From contig DIAS01000015.1 of assembly GCA_002415855.1 (NCBI GenBank), positions 1 through 64,000 of the forward strand: a stretch of 64,000 bases of DNA. The letters are read 5' to 3'. Origin of the DNA: Bacteroidales bacterium UBA5072. GTDB lineage: Bacteria; Bacteroidota; Bacteroidia; Bacteroidales; UBA10428. Numbering within the stretch: the first letter of the stretch is position 1; each line of letters begins with the position of its first letter. The notes beneath the pieces are model-generated. The model worked only from the letters and a program-made list of their open reading frames with translations. It did not search any database and was not told the origin of the DNA. Below are positions 1 through 9,078 of this stretch, piece after piece. Position numbers and translations under genes: made by a program.

Positions 1-547
1 TCTGCATAACTCTTACCTGCACTGAGGAAGTGTGAGTCCGGAGTAAAATATCTTCAGGATTTGAATCTTCCGGCGAAATTCTGGAAATGTAAAAGGTATC
101 CTGCATATCCCTGGCCGGATGCTCAAGCGGAAAATTCAGACCGGTAAATACATGCCAGTCGTCTTCGATTTCAGGACCTTCAGCAACAGTAAATCCTATT
201 TTGGAAAATGCTGCTATTATTTCTTTACGGACAAGAGAAACGGGATGGCGCGAGCCAAAAGCTATTGGATCAGGAGGAAGTGTAAGATCTCCGGAAAAGG
301 ATTTCTCCGATTGCCCCAAGGAAGATTTGAAGGCTTCATACTTCTGATTAGCAGCACTTTTAAGCTGATTTAAAATGGCACCGGTAGCCTTTTTATGCTC
401 AGCTGCAACATGTTTAAATTGCTGAAAAAATGTAGATACTATACCTTTCTTGCTTAAATACAACAGGCGAAACTGCTCAAGTTCTTCATTATTTGAGATT
501 TGGTACTTGGCAACGGCTGCAAGATTCTTTTCTATTTGTTCAATCAT
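1..547 (-). CDS. pheS: Phenylalanyl-tRNA synthetase alpha subunit, N-terminal part (cut by window edge)
   Basis: The reverse strand reads from an ATG at 547 without a stop to base 1, about 182 residues. The first ~90 residues are the charged coiled-coil arm of PheS, beginning MIEQIEKNLAAVAKYQ. After it comes the start of the class II catalytic domain, with PDPIAFGSRHP, EGPEIEDDWHVF and NFPLEHPARDMQDTFY, which are signature segments of the PheS family. The protein pairs with PheT to charge tRNA-Phe in the cytoplasm. Its start lies 13 bases downstream of the cyclophilin stop at 561 on the same strand, so the two are probably co-transcribed. The motif 2 and motif 3 catalytic parts are outside the window. 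Identification is firm. Confidence 0.93.
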   Translation of the reverse strand, partial: MIEQIEKNLAAVAKYQISNNEELEQFRLLYLSKKGIVSTFFQQFKHVAAEHKKATGAILNQLKSAANQKYEAFKSSLGQSEKSFSGDLTLPPDPIAFGSRHPVSLVRKEIIAAFSKIGFTVAEGPEIEDDWHVFTGLNFPLEHPARDMQDTFYISRISPEDSNPEDILLRTHTSSVQVRVMQ

Positions 548-560
548 AGGTAATATGCAG

Positions 561-1232
561 TTATTCAGAAATATATGCTTTGACTATTCTTATATCAGTA
601 TAGGGCCGATTTCGCTGATCAGTTGTAGCGGATGCTATACTGTCGATGGTTTCAAGACCTTCAACAACTTCTCCAAAAACTGTATAGGCATTGTCCAAAT
701 GAGGAACGCCTCCGGTTGTTGTATAGGATTCTTTCTGAATTTCAGTGAAAGCTGTGTGCCGGTTAGATTTTTCAAGCGATTCAAGCTGTGAAAGGTTATA
801 TACTTTGCCCTGAACGATATAGAATTGAGAACCCGATGACTCTTTTTTCGGATTGACATCGTCAGAGAGCCTGGCTGCTGCTATAGCACCTTTTTTATGG
901 AAATACTCAGGTGAAAATTCTGCAGGAATAGTATAGTTAGGACCTCCATCGCCAAGAGGCTGCCCGGGACGAGCATTCCTTGAATTGGGATCTCCTGTTT
1001 GAATCATAAAACCAGAAATTACACGGTGAAATAGCACACCGTTATAATATCCCTGGTTAACAAGTTTTATGAAGTTGTCCCTGTGCAAAGGGGTATCGTC
1101 ATACAGCTTAATTTTAATGTTGCCTGAGGTGGTCTCAAGTGTGGCATAGGTTTGAGCATTTACCATGGGGGTATGAATAAGGGTAAAGAAAAGATACAGC
1201 GCGGAAAATAAAAGAAATTTTGTTTTGTGCAT
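561..1232 (-). CDS. Secreted cyclophilin-type peptidyl-prolyl cis-trans isomerase
   Basis: 223 residues. A signal peptide (about residues 1-26, ending VNAQ) leads into a single cyclophilin domain. Visible family motifs are LFHRVISGFMIQTGDP (the catalytic Arg region), GSQFYIV and the TVFGEVVEGLETID stretch near the end. The family speeds proline isomerisation, here most likely in the periplasm as a folding helper for exported proteins. An insertion of about 30 residues between SQFYIV and TVFGEV (residues ~145-175) is longer than in cytoplasmic PpiB; such insertions occur in Bacteroidota cyclophilins. The ATG at 1232 directly precedes the hydrophobic leader. It lies just upstream of pheS. Confidence 0.9.
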   Translation of the reverse strand: MHKTKFLLFSALYLFFTLIHTPMVNAQTYATLETTSGNIKIKLYDDTPLHRDNFIKLVNQGYYNGVLFHRVISGFMIQTGDPNSRNARPGQPLGDGGPNYTIPAEFSPEYFHKKGAIAAARLSDDVNPKKESSGSQFYIVQGKVYNLSQLESLEKSNRHTAFTEIQKESYTTTGGVPHLDNAYTVFGEVVEGLETIDSIASATTDQRNRPYTDIRIVKAYISE

Positions 1233-1246
1233 ACGTACTGGTTTTT

Positions 1247-1254
1247 CAAATATA
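1247..1254 (-). promoter_or_regulatory. Probable -7 element of the cyclophilin-pheS promoter
   Basis: On the minus strand the sequence reads TATATTTG, a perfect match to the Bacteroidota -7 consensus TAnnTTTG, ending 15 bases before the cyclophilin ATG. I see no clear TTG at the -33 spacing. The leader would be under 15 bases. Confidence 0.4.
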
Positions 1255-1378
1255 TTTACGCTTTTATACCGCGTGAAATTATAAAATTTTTATTCATGAT
1301 TTTTTATCACGTGTATTTATTGAGAAAGGAAACATTTCAATTCATTATACCAGAGATACTGCATAAAATTTCGATTCA

Positions 1379-2857
1379 TTGAACCATTATCAAAAGCTTG
1401 GAGGACAGGCAATCATTTATGGCCTTGGCAATATTGTACCAAGAATACTCAATTATGCTGTTCTGACTGCTTATTATACACGCCGATTCTCCGTTGAGGA
1501 ATACGGAGTCATAACCGAATTGTATGCTTATGTTGCCATATTGATGGTTTTGCTTACCTATGGTATGGAAACAGGACTTTTTAAATTTTCAGTTAACAGT
1601 GAAAATAGGGACGTTGTTTTTTCCAGTGCTTTTTTGTGTATTTCTTTCACATCTATTCTTTTTTTGCTCGGTGTGCAGCTATTCAGACATCAGATCTCCG
1701 ATTGGATTGGATATGCAGGAAATCCTGAGTTTATTGTCTACCTTGGTGCCACTGTATCTCTTGATGCCGTGTCTGCATTGGTTTTTGCGAAGCTGCGAAT
1801 TGAAAACAAGGTAAGGCGGTTTGCCCTACTGAAGATCATCAATGTCCTGATTACGATTTTTCTTGTATTTCTTTTTTTGGAAATCCTTCCCGAGATAAGA
1901 TTCATTACAGCATCTGATTGGTACGTAGTGCATTTAAAGAATATTGAAGTTGGATACGTTTTTATTGCCAATGTCGTGGCAAGTTTTCTGGTACTTCTTT
2001 TACTGTTATGGGATTTAAGAGCAGTGAGAATTACTGCCAGCTTTAGGTTGCTTGGAAATATTCTTGCCTACTCTATCCCATTGCTGATATCCGGAATGGC
2101 TGGAATTTTCAATGAAACCATCGACAGAATTCTTTTAAGAAGATTTTTAAAAGAAGGACTGAATCCATTACATGAACTCGGAATTTACGGCGCAAATTAC
2201 CGGATTGCTGTCTTGATGACTATTTTTGTTCAAATGTTCAGATATGCTGCCGAGCCTTTCTTTTTTAATATGTATAAAAGCAAGGATGCAATTCAGATAT
2301 ATGCAAATATTCTGAAGTACTTCACCATATTTTTGATGATAATATTTCTGGGCGTTGCTTTGTGTATTGATTTTTTCAAATATTTTATTGACAGCAGTTA
2401 CTATGAGGGACTGGGGATAGTTCCCGTAGTGTTGATGGCAAACGTTATGGTAGGAATGTTGTTTAACGTTAACATGTGGTATAAACTTACGGGACATACC
2501 TTATACGGAGTTTATATTACAGGTATTGGTGCCTTGATTACTGTTTTGCTGAATGTAATTCTTATTCCTTTATATAGTTACCATGCATGTGCATGGATAC
2601 ATTTACTGAGTAATTTTGTAATGTTTATATTAACGTATTTCATTGGACAAAAGTTCTTTAAGATTGATTATGACATTAAAAGAATAATTGTTTATGTAGG
2701 ATTTGCTTTGGTACTTTATTTTGTTGGATATTTCCTGCAAACGGATAATGATTTTTTTAACGTCGGGATAGGTGTTACTTTTGTATTTATTTATTTCATT
2801 TATTGTAACAGAAAAGAAAACCTGATGAACGTCTTTTTTAAGAAACATGAAAGTTAA
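1379..2857 (+). CDS. Polysaccharide flippase of the MOP/Wzx type
   Basis: 492 residues, almost all hydrophobic, with about 12-14 predicted membrane segments. The N-terminus (MNHYQKLGGQAIIYGLGNIV) and the RFFS.EEYG-like segment after the first helix are typical of Bacteroidota oligosaccharide flippases of the MOP superfamily. These proteins turn lipid-linked sugars across the inner membrane. The start is a TTG at 1379; no ATG lies near enough to replace it, and no clear ribosome binding site is visible. The end overlaps dut by 11 bases, so the two are translationally coupled. No glycosyltransferases sit beside it, so its substrate (O-antigen, lipid II or other) cannot be read from context. AT-richer than the right half of the window. 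Confidence 0.85.
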   Translation: MNHYQKLGGQAIIYGLGNIVPRILNYAVLTAYYTRRFSVEEYGVITELYAYVAILMVLLTYGMETGLFKFSVNSENRDVVFSSAFLCISFTSILFLLGVQLFRHQISDWIGYAGNPEFIVYLGATVSLDAVSALVFAKLRIENKVRRFALLKIINVLITIFLVFLFLEILPEIRFITASDWYVVHLKNIEVGYVFIANVVASFLVLLLLLWDLRAVRITASFRLLGNILAYSIPLLISGMAGIFNETIDRILLRRFLKEGLNPLHELGIYGANYRIAVLMTIFVQMFRYAAEPFFFNMYKSKDAIQIYANILKYFTIFLMIIFLGVALCIDFFKYFIDSSYYEGLGIVPVVLMANVMVGMLFNVNMWYKLTGHTLYGVYITGIGALITVLLNVILIPLYSYHACAWIHLLSNFVMFILTYFIGQKFFKIDYDIKRIIVYVGFALVLYFVGYFLQTDNDFFNVGIGVTFVFIYFIYCNRKENLMNVFFKKHES

Positions 2858-3278
2858 AATCGTAAACCAGTCAAGACATCCACTACCGGCTTATAGTACT
2901 TTACTTTCAGCAGGAATGGATTTATACGCAAATTTAGCAAGTCCTGTAACACTTCCTCCCATGCAAAGAGCATTAATTGGAACGGGTTTATTTATAGAAT
3001 TGCCGGAGGGATTTGAAGCACAAATCAGGCCTAGAAGTGGCCTGGCCTTAAAAAAGGGAATAACAGTATTAAATACGCCGGGTACAATTGATGCAGATTA
3101 CAGGGGAGAAATAGGAATCATACTGATAAATCTTTCGATGGAAAATTTTGTTATCAATGACGGCGAACGTATTGGTCAAATGATTGTGTCAAGGCATGAA
3201 CGCGTAGAATGGGAAGATGCGGGTGAATTAAGTAATACTAAAAGAGGTGCCGGAGGATTCGGTCATACAGGAATTTAA
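2847..3278 (+). CDS. dut: dUTP diphosphatase
   Basis: 143 residues, normal for the trimeric family. All five dUTPase motifs are visible in order: AGMDLYA (I), RPRSGLALKKGI (II), NTPGTIDADYRGEIG (III), GERIGQMIV (IV) and RGAGGFGHTG (V). The Asp of motif III (in IDADYRG) is the water-activating residue and motif V closes over the nucleotide. It hydrolyses dUTP to dUMP and pyrophosphate, keeping uracil out of DNA and feeding thymidylate synthesis. The ATG lies inside the last codons of the flippase gene. The TPR gene follows after 16 bases. Confidence 0.97.
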   Translation: MKVKIVNQSRHPLPAYSTLLSAGMDLYANLASPVTLPPMQRALIGTGLFIELPEGFEAQIRPRSGLALKKGITVLNTPGTIDADYRGEIGIILINLSMENFVINDGERIGQMIVSRHERVEWEDAGELSNTKRGAGGFGHTGI

Positions 3279-3294
3279 GTAATTATAGTATAAT

Positions 3295-5040
3295 ATGACT
3301 TTTTTAAAAGAACGGAATGTTGGAAATATTGTATGCGGGATATTATTAGTCCTTACAACCTCTGCAATAGCCCAAGAAAGTGGTATTCCAAGAATGCCAT
3401 TGAATACTATTAGCAGGCAGGAATACGACTATGCATTCGGGGAGGCTACAAAATTTTATCTATTCAGCAATTATCAACAGGCAGTAAATTTGTATAATGA
3501 ATGTCTGAAGATTAATCCAAACAGCAGTGCGATTAACTTTCAACTATCTAGAATATACATGCAGGCTGGAGAATTTGAACTGGCAAAGCAATATGCAAAG
3601 AAGGCTTGTCAGGTTAGCTATGATAATAAATGGTATTTACAACAGCTGGCTCAGACCTATCAGGTAAAAAATGAAGTTGATAGTGCTATACTGGTATACC
3701 GACAAATGCAAGAACAGGATCCGGATAATCTTGGGCTTATTTATATGATTGCCTCATTGTTTGAAGTGGCCGGAAAATATGACGAGGCATTGAATAATCT
3801 GGAGTTAATTGAAAGTAAAGTTGGTCCGTCAAAAGAGGTTGCTATTGGCAAATATCGGATCTTCCTTGCTTTGAAAATGGATACAAAAGCCCTTCAGCAA
3901 TTAAAAGTAGCATTGAAATGGAGCAATGAGGAATATGCAATAGTGGGTATGGTAGCGGAATATTTTCGGGAACATCAGCAACCGGATTCAGCACGTTTTT
4001 ACTACCAACAAATTTATCCGGAATATGAAAATGATGCCAATGTATCATTTTCTTTTGCAGAATTTCTTTTGGAACAAAAAAGTTTTGGTGAAGCAGAAAG
4101 TGTGTTGGTTAACGCAATGAAAAGTGTTGATATAGAAAATGTTTCGAAAGCAAGTTACTTGTATAAAATAGTTCAGGAAGAGAAGTTGTATAACTTAACC
4201 AAACCTGTGTTGGATACTGTTGTAACAGCCTTTTATTTTACTTATTATGATGATATTCGCAGCATGTCTGTGTTTTCGGATTTGGAATTCCGGTTGGGCA
4301 ATTATGCAAAATCAGCAAACGCTATAAAACGTATTATCTCAAAGGATCCTTCCAATTATGCAGCATATGAACAGCTAATCTTTTGCGAGAACTATACAGG
4401 AGAATTGGACAGTGTTTTAAAATATTCAAATTATGCAATTGTAAATTTCCCGGAACGTCCAGTTCCTTATTTGTTTATTGGATCAGTGCTTTATCAAAAG
4501 AAGGAATATTTACTGGCGTCCAAAAGAATGGAGTATGGTTTGGCAATTAGTGATAACGATGAGCTGAGGCTTGAATTTTACTCGTTATTGGCTGAGTGCC
4601 AGGAAAAACTCAACAATTTTAACAAATCCGAGGAATACTTTAAAAAGGCACTTGAAATAGATCCTGTCAATTTGGGAATTTGTAACAATTATGCTTATTA
4701 TCTTTCATTGAGAAGCAAAGAACTTGAATATGCAGAGAGGCTCAGTAAGGTTACAATTGAAAAGGAGCCAAAAAATTCTACTTATCTCGATACATATGGT
4801 TGGGTTCTTTACAAATCAGGTAAACTGAGAAAGGCACAAAAGTTCATTGAGATGGCCATTGAAAGTGGCGGAGCTAATAATGCGGAAATATTGCACCATT
4901 ATGGAGACATTTTGTATGCACGCGGGAAATATACCAATGCTATAATAGCCTGGAAAAAGGCATTAATGTTTGCTGAAAAAGAAAAGTCTGAGATCTTAAA
5001 TGCCAGTATACTGGGGGCTGAGTCAAAAATCAGGAGGTAA
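3295..5040 (+). CDS. Exported tetratricopeptide-repeat protein
   Basis: 581 residues. An N-terminal leader (hydrophobic residues ~12-26, ending AIAQ) is followed by a long array of TPR-like helix pairs from about residue 45 to the end. The clearest repeats are YQQAVNLYNECLKINPNSS, the 'AGEFELAKQYAKKA' repeat and the final repeats around KSEEYFKKALEIDPVNLG and GKYTNAIIAWKKAL. Such proteins are scaffolds, probably periplasmic here; no enzyme domain is seen. It sits between dut and the EnvC-like gene (6-base gap), an order I know from many Bacteroidota, where a DUF4292 lipoprotein gene is usually found between the two and is missing here. A role in outer-envelope assembly is inferred only from those neighbours. 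Confidence 0.85.
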   Translation: MTFLKERNVGNIVCGILLVLTTSAIAQESGIPRMPLNTISRQEYDYAFGEATKFYLFSNYQQAVNLYNECLKINPNSSAINFQLSRIYMQAGEFELAKQYAKKACQVSYDNKWYLQQLAQTYQVKNEVDSAILVYRQMQEQDPDNLGLIYMIASLFEVAGKYDEALNNLELIESKVGPSKEVAIGKYRIFLALKMDTKALQQLKVALKWSNEEYAIVGMVAEYFREHQQPDSARFYYQQIYPEYENDANVSFSFAEFLLEQKSFGEAESVLVNAMKSVDIENVSKASYLYKIVQEEKLYNLTKPVLDTVVTAFYFTYYDDIRSMSVFSDLEFRLGNYAKSANAIKRIISKDPSNYAAYEQLIFCENYTGELDSVLKYSNYAIVNFPERPVPYLFIGSVLYQKKEYLLASKRMEYGLAISDNDELRLEFYSLLAECQEKLNNFNKSEEYFKKALEIDPVNLGICNNYAYYLSLRSKELEYAERLSKVTIEKEPKNSTYLDTYGWVLYKSGKLRKAQKFIEMAIESGGANNAEILHHYGDILYARGKYTNAIIAWKKALMFAEKEKSEILNASILGAESKIRR

Positions 5041-5046
5041 ATTTTA

Positions 5047-6243
5047 ATGATAATGAATCGGTTTCTGATTTCTGTGATTGCTGTATTTATAGGTTTCCAG
5101 GGCTTATTCAGTCAGGAATCCATTGAAAAGATAAAAAGGAATCAAGAGAATACGCTGAAAGAAATAGAATATGCTAATAAGCTTTTGTTGGAAACACAGG
5201 GTAAAACAAAAGAATCACTCAATGAATTAATCTTGATTAATCACCGGCTCAATAAGAGAAAGGAATATGTTTTCGGGATTGAACTGGAAGTAAATGTTCT
5301 TTCTGCCATCATTGAGGAGAATCTAAATGCATCATCAGCACTGCAGGTCGAGATTAATAAGATAAAGAAAGTTTACGGACAGCTTATTTATAATCTGTAC
5401 AAGAACAGAAATTCCTATTACAGAATGATGTATTTGCTTGCTGCAGAGAACATGAATCAGTTTTACAAGAGGGTGAGAATTATAAGAATTTATAACAAAT
5501 ACCTACGCAGTAGGCGCGATAAGCTTGAGAGTTTAAGAGAAGAGTTATTAAAAAAGAATGTGGAACTGGAAGAACTCAGAAATCAAAAAGATGCACTTGC
5601 AAAAAATGTCAAACGCGAAAGTAGTCAAATTGAAAGGGAGATAAGCGCAAAAAAAGTTTTACTGAACCAACTCAAGAAGAAACAAAAGGATATTGAGAAT
5701 GAAATTTATGAAAAAGAAAGAACGGCAAGGAAGCTGGGTAACGAATTAAGACGGATCATTGAAGAGGAGCGAAAGAAAAGTAAGAGTTCAGGATCAAAGG
5801 AGCTGCTCACACCTGAGGAGAAAATCATTTCTGGTGATTTCCAGAAGAATGAAGGAAGGCTGCCATGGCCAACTGAAATGGGTGTTATTACCGGGAAATA
5901 CGGTGAACACCAGCATCCTGATTATAAGTCAGTGACCATTCGAAACGACGGGGTTTACATTTCTACTACAAAAGGTGGATTCGCCCGGTCAATTTTTAAA
6001 GGTATTGTTTCTCGGGTCTTCTCAATTCCGGGTGAGAATTACACGGTAATCATCAAACACGGAGATTTTTATACCTTGTACCATAATCTGATAAACGTTT
6101 ATGTTAAAGCTGGCCAGAGTGTTAATACAAAGGAAAATCTGGGTACAGTGTTTACAAATGAGAATACAAGAGAAACTATACTGTATTTTCAGATCTGGAA
6201 GGAAACAGACAGAATGGATCCGGAGATATGGCTTGCGCATTGA
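5047..6243 (+). CDS. EnvC-like protein: coiled coil plus catalytically dead LytM (M23) domain
   Basis: 398 residues: signal peptide (1-24, ending LFSQ), a long charged coiled coil (about 25-255) and a C-terminal LytM/M23-fold domain (about 285-395). The zinc and catalytic positions of active M23 enzymes are all replaced. The HxxxD segment reads NDGVY, the YAHL position reads YHNL (His shifted by one), and the HLHFEI position reads ILYFQI. This is the pattern of EnvC/NlpD-type amidase activators, which bind rather than cut peptidoglycan. The likely role is activation of a periplasmic N-acetylmuramoyl-L-alanine amidase during cell separation. ATG at 5047 chosen; an ATG two codons later is equally possible. 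It follows the TPR gene by 6 bases. Confidence 0.85.
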   Translation: MIMNRFLISVIAVFIGFQGLFSQESIEKIKRNQENTLKEIEYANKLLLETQGKTKESLNELILINHRLNKRKEYVFGIELEVNVLSAIIEENLNASSALQVEINKIKKVYGQLIYNLYKNRNSYYRMMYLLAAENMNQFYKRVRIIRIYNKYLRSRRDKLESLREELLKKNVELEELRNQKDALAKNVKRESSQIEREISAKKVLLNQLKKKQKDIENEIYEKERTARKLGNELRRIIEEERKKSKSSGSKELLTPEEKIISGDFQKNEGRLPWPTEMGVITGKYGEHQHPDYKSVTIRNDGVYISTTKGGFARSIFKGIVSRVFSIPGENYTVIIKHGDFYTLYHNLINVYVKAGQSVNTKENLGTVFTNENTRETILYFQIWKETDRMDPEIWLAH

Positions 6244-6347
6244 ATGAAATGCAACAAATTTTTAGTAAATTAGCATTAAAATTGATGAAAAGGGTAACAA
6301 TTGCAGATTATTTCAGTATATAAATTGTAATCGTAACAAGAAATATA

Positions 6348-6746
6348 ATGGAAAAGTCGCTTAAAATTGTCTCAAAAATTGAAAATTTGAGAAAAGTGGA
6401 AAAGTTGGTTGATGATTTATCCACTGAATTTAATATAAGTGCAGATATTTACGGCAACATATTGATAGCAGCAATTGAAGCGGCAAACAATGCAATATTG
6501 CACGGGAACAAACTCGATGAAAGCAAAAGTGTCGATATTCATGTAAAATTGGAAGATAAAAAGTTAAAAATAAAAATTGATGACGAAGGTAACGGTTTCG
6601 ATTATAAGAATGTACCGGATCCTACAGCACCTGAAAATATTGAGAATGTTAACGGAAGAGGAATTTTTTTAATGGAAAAGTTATCTGACAAAATCGAGTT
6701 TACGCGAAATGGCGCCACGGTAGAACTTGAATTTAATATTCGGTAA
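6348..6746 (+). CDS. RsbW/SpoIIAB-type ATP-binding protein (anti-sigma factor-like kinase)
   Basis: 132 residues, the normal length for a stand-alone GHKL ATPase of the HATPase_c_2 group. The N-box is AAIEAANNAILHGN (Glu and Asn present), the G1 box is DDEGNGFDY and the G2 box is NGRGIFLME. Family members phosphorylate an STAS-domain antagonist or hold a sigma factor. No STAS or sigma gene lies beside it. Small GHKL proteins upstream of ybeY are common in Bacteroidota and their partner is unknown to me. A 104-base gap separates it from the EnvC-like gene, so it may have its own promoter. ybeY begins 2 bases after its stop. Confidence 0.88.
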   Translation: MEKSLKIVSKIENLRKVEKLVDDLSTEFNISADIYGNILIAAIEAANNAILHGNKLDESKSVDIHVKLEDKKLKIKIDDEGNGFDYKNVPDPTAPENIENVNGRGIFLMEKLSDKIEFTRNGATVELEFNIR

Positions 6747-6748
6747 AA

Positions 6749-7201
6749 TTGAAAATAGGGTTCAATTATCTGAACGTTAATAGAAAATTCAATCATTCAG
6801 CGGAGGCAAGAAACCTCATTGGGTATATTCTCGAAAAGGAAGGGAAATCGTTAGGTGAAATCAGTATCATCTTTACTAATAATGCTGAAATACTTCATAT
6901 TAACAAGTGTTATTTAAAACATGATTTTTATACAGATGTTATAACATTTGTAAATAACCACAGGAACACTATTTCCGGGGATATTTATATCAGCATTGAC
7001 CAGGTTATCCTCAATTCATCAAAATATAAAACCGACAGACTGGAAGAGCTTTTCCGTGTCATCATACATGGAGTATTGCATCTTATTGGTTATGTAGATG
7101 AAAATGAATTAGATAGAAAAAGAATGTCTGTTAAAGAAGATTTGTATCTTTGCTTTTTGAAGGAAGATACAAAACTGGGTAAGGATGAACTTGTCTTATG
7201 A
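6749..7201 (+). CDS. ybeY: Endoribonuclease / rRNA maturation factor YbeY
   Basis: 150 residues. The family signature is HGVLHLIGYVDENELDRKRM: the first two zinc-ligand histidines (HGVLH) are present and the third ligand position is Asp instead of His. From memory Asp here is usual in Bacteroidota YbeY. Upstream TDVITF and SGDIYIS match the conserved core. YbeY acts in 16S rRNA 3'-end maturation and ribosome quality control. The start is a TTG at 6749, two bases after the RsbW-like stop; the family N-terminus begins about there and no ATG is better placed. The 3' end overlaps mnmG by 17 bases, implying translational coupling. Confidence 0.94.
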   Translation: MKIGFNYLNVNRKFNHSAEARNLIGYILEKEGKSLGEISIIFTNNAEILHINKCYLKHDFYTDVITFVNNHRNTISGDIYISIDQVILNSSKYKTDRLEELFRVIIHGVLHLIGYVDENELDRKRMSVKEDLYLCFLKEDTKLGKDELVL

Positions 7202-9056
7202 TATCATTGTAATAGGAGGGGGCCACGCTGGTTGTGAGGCAGCGCATGCTGCAGGCACATTGGGTGCCAAGGTTTTGCTGATAACAATTGACATGACCAA
7301 GCTGGCACAGATGTCCTGTAATCCAGCCATGGGAGGAATTGCCAAGGGACAGATCGTTCGTGAAATCGATGCATTAGGGGGATGTTCTGGTATTGTAACA
7401 GATACCAGTATGCTGCAGTTCAGAATGTTGAACCGTTCAAAGGGCCCTGCAGTGTGGAGTCCGAGGGCCCAATGTGACCGAACACTGTTTACCCTGGAGT
7501 GGCGGAAATTGATTGAAGCCAATAAGAATATTGATATATGGCAGGATAATGTAAATGGTCTGATTATTAAAGAGGGTTCTGTTATTGGTGTGAAAACTCG
7601 AACAAATGCCGTATTTAAAGCAAGAGCAATCATACTTACAGTAGGAACCTTCGGAAATGGCCTGATCCATATTGGACGGATGAATATGGAAGGTGGTAGA
7701 ATTTCTGAAACAGTTTCAAAAGGATTAACCGAGCAACTTAAAGAGTATGGGATCGTGTCGGGCAGGTTAAAAACAGGAACACCTGCGCGTTTAGACGGTC
7801 GTTCCATAAACTTTGGTGTGTTGGAAGAACAAAAAGGAGATGAAGACATCAGGAGGTTCTCTTATTTAAAAACAAGTCTTCCGGAAAAACAATTAAGCTG
7901 TTACATTACTTATACAAATGTAACTGTACATGAAATATTGAAAAAGGGATTCCAGGATTCACCTTTGTATAATGGTACGATAAAGGGTACAGGACCAAGG
8001 TATTGTCCCAGCATAGAAGATAAAATTGTTACTTTTCAGGAAAGAGAAAGGCACCAGCTTTTTTTGGAACCAGAAGGTTGGGAAACCAACGAGTATTATA
8101 TAAATGGTTTCTCTTCATCCCTTCCTATGGACATACAGTACGAAGCCATGCAGAAAATTAAAGGACTGGAAAATGTAAAAATATTCAGACCTGGTTATGC
8201 CATTGAATATGATTTTTTTCCACCGACTCAGTTATATCCTAGTTTAGAAAGTAAAATTATTGATTCGCTCTACTTCGCCGGGCAGGTTAATGGAACAACA
8301 GGATACGAAGAAGCCGCAGCGCAAGGAATCATGGCCGGGATCAATGCATATTTGAAATTGGAACATAAGGAGCCACTGATCCTTCAAAGAGAGGAGGCTT
8401 ATATGGGTGTGTTAATTGATGATCTGGTTACAAAAGGTGTTGATGAGCCTTACAGGATGTTTACCAGCAGAGCAGAATACAGGATTTTGCTACGACAGGA
8501 TAATGCCGATGAACGGCTGACTGAAAAATCAATTGATCTTGGATTGGCGACTAAGGAAAGAATTACAACCTTCAGAGAAAAGAGTTCTATCCGTAAGAAA
8601 TTGAATGAAATTCTGAATAAAACAAGCATTAGTCCCGATCAGGCAAATAAATATTTAAAAGGTAAAGATTCAAGCATTTTAAAGCAAAAAGTAAAATTAA
8701 TCGATGTCTTACTAAGGCCTGAAGTTGCCCTGAAGGATCTGTTGGGCCTTGTCGATACGGAGCAGATTAATTTTCAAATGCATGAGTTTTTTAGCCAGGA
8801 ATTGATTGAATCCATAGAAATTGAAGCAAAATATGGGGGCTATATCACTAGAGAAAAGCTGCTTGCCGACAAGATGGGAAGGTTAGATGGTATCCGGATC
8901 GACAAGGGCATTGATTTTGATTCTTTACTTTCTATTTCAACAGAGGGTAGATTTAAACTAAAGAAATACAAACCTGGGACAATTGGACAGGCAGCGAGAA
9001 TTTCCGGAATCTCTCCAAGTGATATCAACGTATTGTTGCTTTATATGGGTAGATAA
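7185..9056 (+). CDS. mnmG: tRNA uridine-5-carboxymethylaminomethyl modification enzyme MnmG (GidA)
   Basis: 623 residues, full length. The FAD-binding Rossmann motif is IVIGGGHAGCEAA at residues 7-19. Other family blocks visible are MSCNPAMGGIAKGQIVREIDALGG, RLKTGTPARLDG and GQVNGTTGYEEAAAQG, with the helical C-terminal tRNA/MnmE-binding region ending ARISGISPSDINVLLLYM. With MnmE it builds the carboxymethylaminomethyl group on wobble U34 of several tRNAs. The ATG at 7185 lies inside the end of ybeY. The parS-like palindrome starts 22 bases after its stop; gidA genes often lie near the replication origin and partition genes in bacteria. Confidence 0.97.
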   Translation: MNLSYDIIVIGGGHAGCEAAHAAGTLGAKVLLITIDMTKLAQMSCNPAMGGIAKGQIVREIDALGGCSGIVTDTSMLQFRMLNRSKGPAVWSPRAQCDRTLFTLEWRKLIEANKNIDIWQDNVNGLIIKEGSVIGVKTRTNAVFKARAIILTVGTFGNGLIHIGRMNMEGGRISETVSKGLTEQLKEYGIVSGRLKTGTPARLDGRSINFGVLEEQKGDEDIRRFSYLKTSLPEKQLSCYITYTNVTVHEILKKGFQDSPLYNGTIKGTGPRYCPSIEDKIVTFQERERHQLFLEPEGWETNEYYINGFSSSLPMDIQYEAMQKIKGLENVKIFRPGYAIEYDFFPPTQLYPSLESKIIDSLYFAGQVNGTTGYEEAAAQGIMAGINAYLKLEHKEPLILQREEAYMGVLIDDLVTKGVDEPYRMFTSRAEYRILLRQDNADERLTEKSIDLGLATKERITTFREKSSIRKKLNEILNKTSISPDQANKYLKGKDSSILKQKVKLIDVLLRPEVALKDLLGLVDTEQINFQMHEFFSQELIESIEIEAKYGGYITREKLLADKMGRLDGIRIDKGIDFDSLLSISTEGRFKLKKYKPGTIGQAARISGISPSDINVLLLYMGR

Positions 9057-9078
9057 CTGAGAATAAATGAATTTGGTA

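Noticed and set aside
1303..1318. CACGTG core at 1308-1313 as a second parS site
   Set aside because: The flanks TTAT and TATT do not fit the parS arms; only the six-base core matches.
7196..7849. Long antisense open frame inside mnmG (217 codons)
   Set aside because: It mirrors a strongly conserved gene and its protein resembles no family; shadow frame.
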